From Calothrix anomala FACHB-343 (GTDB lineage Bacteria > Cyanobacteriota > Cyanobacteriia > Cyanobacteriales > Nostocaceae), in assembly GCF_014696435.1 (NCBI RefSeq), contig NZ_JACJQG010000063.1, positions 1 through 58,676 of the forward strand: 58,676 nucleotides of DNA, read 5' to 3'. The notes under the pieces are model-generated. The model was given only the letters and a program-made list of their open reading frames with translations. It made no database searches and had not been told where the DNA came from. Position numbers and translations under genes: made by a program. This document shows, piece after piece, positions 34,630 to 41,931 of the stretch. How positions within the stretch are numbered: position 1 is the first letter of the stretch; each line of letters opens with the position of its first letter.

Positions 34630-35433
34630 CTATTGCGGAATTGCTGAAGGATAAACTTCATTTGCAACTAACACAGGTCTATTACTGTATTCTGCTTCCA
34701 GTTGCTTCTGCAAAGTTAAATCCCAGTTCAAATCATAATCACGTTCTAGTTCAGCGACAACAAACGGACGCAATACACCCGTAACTGCAACTTTTTCGCC
34801 TTGATTCACAGTTCCTTTGGGAGTACCAGCGCGGATTACTAATAAGTCTTGTCCACCAAATAACTTGTCTTCATCTAAGGTGAACGAATTAGCATTTCTG
34901 ATATTTTCTACTTCACCTGTTACCGCCAGGGTTTTACCATAGTATAACTTGGGATTTGTGGTAATTTCACCTGGTTTAGGAGCCAGTGCAATTGATTGAG
35001 CAATAATCGCAGCTTGGCTCTCGTATTCTTTATACAGGTTTGGATCTAAACCCAAGTTGTAATTGCGATTAATATCTGTAATTACAAACTTGTTAACCTG
35101 ACCTGTCACCTGAATTGGTACATTTGGATCGCTAGGTAGAGTAAAAGGTTTACCAGATGCATTGACAACTATGATTGGTTCAGTACCAAAAAATTGCTTA
35201 TCGCTAATTGTAAATGTTGAAGGGCCTAATGTTCTAATAGGTGTACTTCTCACCGTGACAGTTTTACCAATTAGTTGACTTGTATTATCAGTAACTTCTT
35301 CTGTAGTCACGTTGGTTTCTGGTGCTGCGGCCTCTTGATCTAAGTTATTGCTACAAGCTCCAAGCAAGGTAGTAGAGAGTGCTAAAGCAATAGTTCCTTG
35401 GGAACTCCACTTAGTTGCAAAAAAGTTAACCAT
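34630..35433 (-). CDS. Lipoprotein with two OB-like repeats (paralogue 2)
   Basis: 267 residues. Lipoprotein signal with lipobox LLGAC (Cys27), then an acidic linker and two repeats: the first starts LIGKTVTVRSTPIRTLGPST and the second YYGKTLAVTGEVENIRN. It shows the same conserved GKxVTV / LFGGxxLLV / TGxVxxFV / ERDYxL pattern as its neighbour and is clearly the product of internal plus gene duplication. Probably in the periplasm or outer membrane. GGAGA lies ahead of the ATG. Ligand unknown. Confidence 0.75.
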   Translation of the reverse strand: MVNFFATKWSSQGTIALALSTTLLGACSNNLDQEAAAPETNVTTEEVTDNTSQLIGKTVTVRSTPIRTLGPSTFTISDKQFFGTEPIIVVNASGKPFTLPSDPNVPIQVTGQVNKFVITDINRNYNLGLDPNLYKEYESQAAIIAQSIALAPKPGEITTNPKLYYGKTLAVTGEVENIRNANSFTLDEDKLFGGQDLLVIRAGTPKGTVNQGEKVAVTGVLRPFVVAELERDYDLNWDLTLQKQLEAEYSNRPVLVANEVYPSAIPQ

Positions 35434-35584
35434 TTCTAAATCTCCATGAAAGTTAACTACAATATCAGGCTCATGTGATGAATGATTATTCAGAAATACT
35501 CATGTTATTACTGAAGTTATCGTGGTGATTTATCAAAGGAACCTGACGCTTTTGGTAATCTCCAAATTAGTGAGGAATATTCCA

Positions 35585-36247
35585 TTAATTCAAAAAGACT
35601 TGACCATCTCTTTGAATTCTTAAGACACCTTGGTCATTATTAAAATTAGTCGTTTCATCTAAGGAGACTGCAAGTGTTCCTTGTGAAGTAGACATAGGCA
35701 TAACTTTTAGTAGTCCACCATCTTGACGTACCAAAGTAATACTGACAGGTGTTGGTAAGTCTTGGAGAACAAACTCTTGTCCACCTGCAAGATACCGAGG
35801 TTCTGTATAACCAATGGCTTGAAAAGAAATACCAGCATTAGTGTTATTTTTCAATTTCACATTCACTGTACCTGCTGTTGGCGTAATAGTTGCGTAGACA
35901 CGAAGTGGCTTGTCGCCAGACATCGCACTTTGGCGATTTTCTGGAATCGGTGGTTGTATAGGTCTGACACCTGGACGAATAGGAACCACTATAATAGTTG
36001 GTTGACCTAATGTTTGTCTTTGCTGTTGCATTCTTAAAGTTGCAGCATTCGGCGGACATCCAGCGGGAACCATCACGCGATCGCGGTGTGGTACTTCATA
36101 AAATATACTCGGACAAGGGTTAATTTTAGAGTTTTGTTGTTGTGCTACTGCTGATGGAGTTATGCTAGAAAAACTAATTAATAAACTCCCAAAAGCTGTG
36201 CCTGCCAATCCAATTTTCTGCCAATTAAAATGATTTAATTTGTACAT
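35585..36247 (-). CDS. Exported protein of unknown function
   Basis: 220 residues with a strong AGGAGG-type ribosome site. Signal peptide at 1-35 (SAVAQQ). The rest begins with Cys and Pro-rich sequence (INPCPSIFYEVPHRDRV), a Pro/Ile-rich linker (GVRPIQPPIPEN) and a beta-rich C-terminal domain (YATITPTAGTVNVKLKNNTN onward). No recognised family. It sits between the OB-repeat lipoprotein and DUF3611, all on the minus strand. TCCAC element B lies about 190 bp upstream. Confidence 0.65.
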   Translation of the reverse strand: MYKLNHFNWQKIGLAGTAFGSLLISFSSITPSAVAQQQNSKINPCPSIFYEVPHRDRVMVPAGCPPNAATLRMQQQRQTLGQPTIIVVPIRPGVRPIQPPIPENRQSAMSGDKPLRVYATITPTAGTVNVKLKNNTNAGISFQAIGYTEPRYLAGGQEFVLQDLPTPVSITLVRQDGGLLKVMPMSTSQGTLAVSLDETTNFNNDQGVLRIQRDGQVFLN

Positions 36248-36438
36248 AAATACCTCCTGAACATTTGATTAATTAGTTTATTTTGGTGAATTATCATATT
36301 TGTAGCTAGAATCAACTGTTAACTATGATTTGTCCAAGAATCTCAATATTCAATTCAACATCTAAATTCAGATAAGATTGAGCTGCTCAACCAATAGAGG
36401 AGACATGAAAACAGACTGTATTTTGAGACTAAATCTAA

Positions 36439-36461
36439 ATAGTGGAAAAATCGAGGAGAAT
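36439..36461 (-). promoter_or_regulatory. TCCAC direct-repeat element B
   Basis: The minus strand reads TTCTCCTCGATTTTTCCACT: the distal unit is TCCTC and the proximal unit TCCAC, 11 bases apart. It is the weakest member of the set. It points to the exported protein at 35585-36247. Confidence 0.4.
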
Positions 36462-36531
36462 TCGAGTTGATTTAGAGAATATGACTTGAGTATTAGAACT
36501 AGTATGTCAATAGGAGTAACTAAGTAATTCT

Positions 36532-37101
36532 TTAATCTTCTACCCAATAGAGGAGTCCTAGAGAAGTAACTCCACCAAAAAAGTGAGCGCCAATCAAATT
36601 CACGTTGGCTAACATGACAAAAACATCTAGTGAACGAATCACGTTTTCTGGTTGATAAATTGCCACACCTTGAGGTTGTGCTAAGGCTTTACCTAATATA
36701 ATTGCAACTGTTTCTTCCGAAGCAATAAACGCTATTAATATTCCTACCAAACTCACGATAAATCCAATACGTAAATTTTGAATTACATCTCCTTTCCTGG
36801 GATGATTTTGAGGATTTGGTGTTTGTAAAAGTTTCGCTAATTTTCTGTAACGGAAAGCCCAATATACCCGAAAGCACAGTAACAAAATCCCAACAATAGC
36901 TAAAAATATACCAAATCCTATACCTGCATTGTTTGTTTGGGTAGTAATGTTACGGCTGAAGTAAGCCAATAACACAGCAATACCAGAAATTAAGCCTAGA
37001 ACTAACTGTACCCAAAAACTAATTTTACTTACTAAACGAAAGGTAGTAGCAAATTCTTGTTTACTTGGTGGATTTGAAAAAGATTCCAAATTATTTAACA
37101 T
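36532..37101 (-). CDS. DUF3611 membrane protein
   Basis: 189 residues with four membrane helices (about 28-50, 62-82, 110-130, 155-180). FATTFRLVSKISFWVQLVLG near the start and the YWAFRYRKLAKLL stretch after helix 2 match DUF3611, found in cyanobacteria and plastids, function unknown. GAGG lies ahead of the ATG. Element C is about 175 bp upstream. Confidence 0.82.
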   Translation of the reverse strand: MLNNLESFSNPPSKQEFATTFRLVSKISFWVQLVLGLISGIAVLLAYFSRNITTQTNNAGIGFGIFLAIVGILLLCFRVYWAFRYRKLAKLLQTPNPQNHPRKGDVIQNLRIGFIVSLVGILIAFIASEETVAIILGKALAQPQGVAIYQPENVIRSLDVFVMLANVNLIGAHFFGGVTSLGLLYWVED

Positions 37102-37456
37102 TTGTACCTCATAATATGTGTTTCATAAATAGCTCAGAGTAACTATTTGCAAAATATTGCTGAATTTAGTTGCTGATTTTTGTACTTTGATTTTTGTAAT
37201 TTAGATGGACAACAAGATTCTCTTAATTCAGCCTCAACTCAAAGCCAAAAATGAACTATTTATAAATTAAATATTAAAAGTGGAAAACTAGTGGAGAATA
37301 TATATATTTATCTAAAATTACTACTGGAGAAAGACCTTCCCTAACTATAGATAGATTATTTTTTAGCAAATCTGCCAGAAATTTTCCGCAAGATTATTCA
37401 TGATTTTAGGAAAGAAATAGCTAAATATGGAATAATGTTTTTGATTGATTATGTGT
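37102..37456. other. Intergenic region upstream of DUF3611
   Basis: 355 bp without a gene. It contains element C (37277-37299) and, 15 bases after it in the same direction, TATAAA (37257-37262 region), a candidate -10. It also lies downstream of the receiver gene at 37457; no clear terminator is seen there. Confidence 0.45.
37277..37299 (-). promoter_or_regulatory. TCCAC direct-repeat element C
   Basis: The minus strand reads TTCTCCACTAGTTTTCCACT with two exact TCCAC units 11 bases apart, followed by a TATAAA box. It points to DUF3611. Confidence 0.55.
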
Positions 37457-37828
37457 TTATTTCAAAGCTACTGCTACTTGAACTGCTAATTTTTGAGGAT
37501 TGAATGGCTTACTAATAATGCCTCTAATGCCCACTTGCATAAATGAACGCTGCTCAGATATACGTCCTTTAGCTGTTAATAAAATCACGGGAATATGTTT
37601 GGTTATGTGATTAGCTTGTAGCTTTTTAAAAGTTGTCAAACCATCCATATCAGGCATCATTAAATCCAAAAGAATGGCATCGGGTTGAGATGACTGAGCT
37701 AAAAGTAATCCTTGACTACCTGAAGTAGCTGTCAAAACATTCCAGCCCCCCATGATTTCTAGACAAGTCTGAATCAATTGACGGATGTCATCTTCATCAT
37801 CAATGACTAAAATTTGTTTAGTTTTCAT
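37457..37828 (-). CDS. Single-domain response regulator (CheY-like)
   Basis: 123 residues. Acidic residues D10/D11, phosphorylation site D55 (LLDLMMP), T85 in LLTAKG and K107 in ISKPFN are all present, with no output domain. Divergent from the PAS-type histidine kinase at 38001 across a 172-bp region with element D. A phosphorelay partner of that kinase or of the Hpt-containing regulator at 41932 is likely by context. Confidence 0.9.
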   Translation of the reverse strand: MKTKQILVIDDEDDIRQLIQTCLEIMGGWNVLTATSGSQGLLLAQSSQPDAILLDLMMPDMDGLTTFKKLQANHITKHIPVILLTAKGRISEQRSFMQVGIRGIISKPFNPQKLAVQVAVALK

Positions 37829-37939
37829 CGTTAATATGTTCGTTGCTGTTAGAATTTATTATCTCTGACTACTTTAATTCCTAAGAGCGATTATTGAGAA
37901 TGACCATACTCTTAAGATTGATTTCTAAGGTAAAACTTG

Positions 37940-37962
37940 AAAGTGGAAAACTCGTGTAGAAA
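37940..37962 (-). promoter_or_regulatory. TCCAC direct-repeat element D
   Basis: The minus strand reads TTCTACACGAGTTTTCCACT: distal unit TACAC, proximal TCCAC, same 11-base period. It points to the CheY-like gene and also lies 39 bp before the kinase on the other strand. Confidence 0.5.
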
Positions 37963-38000
37963 CCAAATCTATCTAAGGGCACAACTTGAATTAATCAAAA

Positions 38001-39554
38001 ATGCAGAGATTGACGCGGCGATCGCAACTTCTAGGCTATAGCATTGCCTGCTTCAGCGTTCTACTGGCTTTACTGCTGACACTGCTTCTATGGCAGCTAC
38101 ATAGGCTGAATTCTATTTACCCGTTGTTTTTAGCTGCCGTCATGGTTAGTTCCTGGTATGGTGGTTTCAAACCAGGATTGGTGGCTACTCTTTTGTCTGC
38201 TATCGTCTGCGCCTACTTCCTTTTACCCCCTTTTGATTCTCTGGCGGTGAGTGGGTTTAGTGTAGTGGGATTAGTTCAGTTTGTGTTAGTAGGATTGTTG
38301 ATTAGCTCACTCAACTCCGCACTGCGCCAAGCGCGATCGCAAGCTCAAATGAACGCACGAATAGCTCAAGAAAATTATGAACGTCTACATCAAAGTCAGT
38401 ATAATTTACGGCAAAGCGAAGAACGTTATCGCTTACTAGTAGAAGGAGTAACTAATTATGCAATTTTCATGCTAGATCCAAATGGTAACTTTACCACTTG
38501 GAATATTGGCGCAGAACGTATATTAGGCTATCAAGAAGCAGAAATTATTGGTCAATCTTTTGAGCGAATTTTTTCACCCGCAGCAATTGAGCAAGGATTA
38601 CCACAACAAGTATTAAGCACAGCGCTAAATTCAGGTTTTTCTAGAGAGAATCGCTGGCATATTCGTAAAGATGGCACATTTTTCTATGCTCAGTGTATAA
38701 TCACACCTTTACGAGATGAAAATGGCAATTTGCGCGGCTTCTCGAAAATCATGCAAGATATTACTGAGCGCAAACAAGCTGAAGAAGAAAGAGAGGAATT
38801 ACTATTAAGAGAACAAGCCGCACGCAGCGAAGCAGAAGCCGCAAACCGTTCTAAAGATGATTTTTTAGCGATAGTTTCTCATGAATTACGTACCCCCATG
38901 ACTGCAATTATTGGTTGGGTGGGGATGTTGCGAACAGGTGCATTAGATGAGGATAGAGCCAGTCTTGCACTTGAGACAATTGAGCGTAATGCTAACTTAC
39001 AAATGCAACTGATTGAAGACTTACTTGATATTTCGCGTATTGTGAGAGGAGAACTTTCACTTTATATTGATTTGGTTGATTTAGTAGAAGTAATTACAGC
39101 CGCCATAGAAGTTGTCCAAACATTAGCAGATGCTAAAAATATTCAACTTGAAACTATACTTGATACTTCTATCGCTAAAATTTGCGGTGATTCAGATCGC
39201 TTGCAACAAGTTATATTAAATTTACTCACCAATGCAATTAAATTTACACCTAAGGGCGGTAGAGTTGAAGTGAGATTATCATTAACTGCTGAGTTAAATT
39301 CTTCTTACTCAGCACTCATTGAAGTGAGTGATACAGGCCAAGGTATTAGTGCTGATTTTCTACCTCACGTATTTGAGCGCTTCCGCCAAGCAGATAGTAC
39401 CCATACTCGCTCAAATAAAGGATTAGGTTTAGGATTGGCGATCACACATCATGTAGTAGAGGTGCATGGTGGTACAATCACCGCTCAAAGTCCAGGGATA
39501 GGACAAGGAGCGACATTTACAGTCAAGTTACCGATTAAATCTGAGCAATTTTGA
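38001..39554 (+). CDS. PAS-domain histidine kinase with DUF4118-type membrane module
   Basis: 517 residues. Residues 1-110 are a four-helix KdpD-like DUF4118 module. A PAS domain with PAC tail covers about 140-258 (LLVEGVTNYAIFMLDPNGNF, then MQDITERKQ). A coiled linker is followed by HisKA with His294 in IVSHELRTP, then HATPase_c with N box (LLTNAIKFTP), G1 (DTGQGI) and G2 (KGLGLGLAI). No receiver is attached; the CheY-like protein next door is the natural partner. Confidence 0.9.
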   Translation: MQRLTRRSQLLGYSIACFSVLLALLLTLLLWQLHRLNSIYPLFLAAVMVSSWYGGFKPGLVATLLSAIVCAYFLLPPFDSLAVSGFSVVGLVQFVLVGLLISSLNSALRQARSQAQMNARIAQENYERLHQSQYNLRQSEERYRLLVEGVTNYAIFMLDPNGNFTTWNIGAERILGYQEAEIIGQSFERIFSPAAIEQGLPQQVLSTALNSGFSRENRWHIRKDGTFFYAQCIITPLRDENGNLRGFSKIMQDITERKQAEEEREELLLREQAARSEAEAANRSKDDFLAIVSHELRTPMTAIIGWVGMLRTGALDEDRASLALETIERNANLQMQLIEDLLDISRIVRGELSLYIDLVDLVEVITAAIEVVQTLADAKNIQLETILDTSIAKICGDSDRLQQVILNLLTNAIKFTPKGGRVEVRLSLTAELNSSYSALIEVSDTGQGISADFLPHVFERFRQADSTHTRSNKGLGLGLAITHHVVEVHGGTITAQSPGIGQGATFTVKLPIKSEQF

Positions 39555-39564
39555 AAATATCGCT

Positions 39565-39587
39565 TCTATCCACGACTTTTCCACTTT
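39565..39587 (+). promoter_or_regulatory. TCCAC direct-repeat element E
   Basis: The plus strand reads TATCCACGACTTTTCCACTT with two exact TCCAC units 11 bases apart. It points to the outer-membrane-type gene at 39775, about 190 bp away. It is the only plus-strand copy and is followed by the only plus-strand gene of the set. Confidence 0.5.
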
Positions 39588-39663
39588 TGCCAGCTAACTT
39601 CAAAGGTGTAACTCAGGCATTTAATGGTGCGATCCATGTAGTTCATAAAATTGCCTGATACTA

Positions 39664-39732
39664 TAGCAATCCTAAATGAAGAGTAGTTGACAGTCAACAA
39701 TCAACAGCACAGACGCGATTAATCGCGTCTGT
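39664..39732. repeat. Dispersed repeat and perfect 24-bp palindrome
   Basis: ATAGCAATCCTAAATGA (39664-39680) matches 10672-10689 with one difference. Next to it, ACAGACGCGATT (39709-39720) meets its exact complement (39721-39732) with no spacer. CAGTCAAC occurs on both sides (39691-39698 and 39739-39746). The palindrome could act as a terminator for the kinase gene or be a small dispersed palindromic element. Confidence 0.5.
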
Positions 39733-39774
39733 ACAAAACAGTCAACGATGTAAAAATATTGGAAAAATTGAACA

Positions 39775-40401
39775 ATGAATAATATTTGGTCACAACGATT
39801 TTCTGCGTTGCTTATTTGCTCCACAGTGACAATATTTGGTGGTGGATTATCTGCTCAAGCACAAACTCCACCAACTCCTGGTAAAACCTCAACAACAGCA
39901 GTCGATTTGATTCCTCAGCCAACAAAACCTGCTGCGGAAACTGCTGCTGAGGTGGCGCAAGTCGATATTAACCCAGGTCGAACTACTCGTAGTGGCTCCA
40001 GCTATATTGGCGTGGCTGGGAACATTGGTTTAGGTGGTGACTCAGCTTTAAGTGAAGGTGGCTTTATGATCATCAGTAAAATTGGCTTGACACGTAGTAT
40101 ATCTGTGCGTCCATCTGTGGCTATTGAGGACGATCCTGTGGTTTTGGTTCCTCTAACTTATGACTTTAACTTGCGTAGTGCAGATGCTTTGGATGAAGAC
40201 TTAGCTGTTGCACCCTATGTTGGCGCTGGTGTAGCTATTGAAACTAGTGGTGATGCAGATGTCGGTTTGCTTGTTACTGGTGGTGTAGATGTTCCGCTAA
40301 ATAGTAACTTCACCGCTACAGCAGGGGTAAATGCAGCATTTCTCGATCAAACAGATGTGGGATTGATGATCGGAGTTGGCTACAACTTCACAGGGTTGTA
40401 A
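39775..40401 (+). CDS. Exported outer-membrane beta-barrel-like protein
   Basis: 208 residues. A signal peptide ends at about residue 29 (SAQAQ). A Pro/Thr/Ala linker (30-65) is followed by about 140 residues of alternating polar and hydrophobic strands (SYIGVAGNIGLGG, ISVRPSVAIED, YVGAGVAIETSG, VGLMIGVGYNFTGL). The final aromatic-rich strand ending GYNFTGL fits a small OmpA-type or OmpW-type barrel. Function unknown. Element E is upstream. Confidence 0.75.
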   Translation: MNNIWSQRFSALLICSTVTIFGGGLSAQAQTPPTPGKTSTTAVDLIPQPTKPAAETAAEVAQVDINPGRTTRSGSSYIGVAGNIGLGGDSALSEGGFMIISKIGLTRSISVRPSVAIEDDPVVLVPLTYDFNLRSADALDEDLAVAPYVGAGVAIETSGDADVGLLVTGGVDVPLNSNFTATAGVNAAFLDQTDVGLMIGVGYNFTGL

Positions 40402-40420
40402 GCAAAATTTTGAGTTTATA

Positions 40421-40551
40421 CCCTTAGCTAGAGACAAAACTTTCTCTAATGCAAGATGGTTAGCATATAACAATCTACTGCACCAAACTGTAATCTCAAA
40501 CCTCTGGTTGATGTGAGTGTGCTTGAGGCTCCAGAACAAAGTGAGAGATGA
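40421..40551 (+). pseudogene. Deletion scar of a second DUF389 gene
   Basis: Positions 40421-40463 match the leader of the DUF389 gene (5956-6000: CCCTTAG, TAGAGA, AATGC, AGATGGTTA at the same spacing). Positions 40486-40551 read NLKPLVDVSVLEAPEQSER and stop, matching the C-terminus of DUF389 (TPLVDVSVLEL). Between them about 1.2 kb of coding sequence has gone, leaving only 5' leader and 3' end. The next gene starts 4 bp later. Confidence 0.6.
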
Positions 40552-40554
40552 GGT

Positions 40555-41433
40555 ATGAAAAGTATAAAAATCAACTCATTTATTTTGGCATTAGTAGCAG
40601 CCCTGAGTGTGATTTTGCTCTCCACAACGGCTCTAGCACAAACTGATGTCAACATTAATAACAGTAATATTGTCCGGTTTGGAGGTGATGTAATTGTCCC
40701 TCCTGGGCAAGTATTAGAGAATGTTAATGCGATTGGTGGTGATGTGACACTCCAAGAGGGTGCAAGAGTCACCCAAACTGCGATCGCTATTGGCGGAAAT
40801 GTAATTTTAGAACAGGATGCTCGTGTTGATGGTGATGCTTACGCAGTGGGAGGCGAAATTATCACATCTGCAGGAGCTACTATTGGTGGTGCTTCAGGTA
40901 CAGTCTTAGAAAATGGTAGATGGGGTATGCATGGTAGACGAAGGGGAACTAGCAGTTTTGTTGTTCGCTATTTATTAAATACTGCGTTTCACCTGATCAA
41001 CGTCCTCATCGGAACTATTATTGGTGTTGTCATCTTAATGTGGCGACCAAACTTTTTGCTCAATTTGGCAGCAACTATTAATCAATATCCCCTACAAAGT
41101 GGGTTATGGGGATTAGGCGGTTTATTTGCTGTGATTTTACTAGTTATTATCCTTGCAGTGAGCTTGATTGGTATCCCGTTTTTACCCTTGATTGGTTTAA
41201 TGGTTGGCGTTACAGTCGTACTCGGAACCCTGGGAGTGACGCTTTGGGTGGGAGAAAGAGCCGCTTCTAGGGAGCGATCGCCTATGCAACAATTTCTCAT
41301 CGGCGTGCTGATTTTAACTTTAATCGGTGTGATTCCTGTACTGGGTGGACTAGTTTTGTCAGTGGTAAATATCTTTGGTTTTGGTGCATTACTGCTATGG
41401 TTAGCCAAAAAACAGCGTTTAAAAGCAGTATAA
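40555..41433 (+). CDS. Exported bactofilin-like repeat protein with membrane domain
   Basis: 292 residues. A signal peptide ends near residue 29 (ALAQT). Residues 40-125 are short beta repeats of the polymer-forming type (GGDVIVPPGQVLENVNAIGG, DVTLQEGARVTQTAIAIGG, NVILEQDARVDGDAYAVGG). Residues 140-290 hold four or five membrane helices. The combination suggests an extracytoplasmic beta-solenoid carried by a membrane anchor, unlike cytoplasmic bactofilins. The family is found in cyanobacteria; function unknown. Confidence 0.75.
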   Translation: MKSIKINSFILALVAALSVILLSTTALAQTDVNINNSNIVRFGGDVIVPPGQVLENVNAIGGDVTLQEGARVTQTAIAIGGNVILEQDARVDGDAYAVGGEIITSAGATIGGASGTVLENGRWGMHGRRRGTSSFVVRYLLNTAFHLINVLIGTIIGVVILMWRPNFLLNLAATINQYPLQSGLWGLGGLFAVILLVIILAVSLIGIPFLPLIGLMVGVTVVLGTLGVTLWVGERAASRERSPMQQFLIGVLILTLIGVIPVLGGLVLSVVNIFGFGALLLWLAKKQRLKAV

Positions 41434-41513
41434 AAAAATCTCGCTAAAAAAATTAGAATAGTCCAATTTAGTGTTTCATCTAGCCCAAAAATAGTTTAAG
41501 GAAGAAAAAGAGA

Positions 41514-41717
41514 ATGCGCTACATTTTAATTCTTGCAATGTCGTTCTGCATCCTATTGTCAGGTTGTGAATTCTTTATTCCTCACACCAGCGATGCGATT
41601 TCTCAGACAAAGCAATTGCAGGAATTGCAAAAGCAAACTAAACAAATTCAACTACAAACAGAAGCACTGGAGCGATTATCAGATTCCGCCGCAAAACTCG
41701 CTAATCCTCAGAATTGA
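41514..41717 (+). CDS. Small coiled-coil lipoprotein
   Basis: 67 residues with AAGGAAG upstream of ATG. The lipobox is LLSGC (Cys18). The mature part is almost all coiled coil: SQTKQLQELQKQTKQIQLQT and on. It resembles small envelope lipoproteins of the Lpp type in size, but no homology is claimed. Located between the bactofilin-like protein and the multi-domain regulator on the same strand. Confidence 0.75.
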   Translation: MRYILILAMSFCILLSGCEFFIPHTSDAISQTKQLQELQKQTKQIQLQTEALERLSDSAAKLANPQN

Positions 41718-41931
41718 AAAATTTCAGTAAGTTTATTAATTAAGTATTCAAAATTAAAAATGAATTCGGAAAAATTCGCTGTCTCTAGGGTATCTGAATT
41801 TTCACATTTTTTCGCCTAAGCATTACTTTTGATAGATGTATGATAACAAGAAAACTAGCATAAACTAAGTTATCAAGATTTCAAAATTTGATGATAGCGC
41901 TTATGGTTAAGTTGATAAATAAATATTTTTC

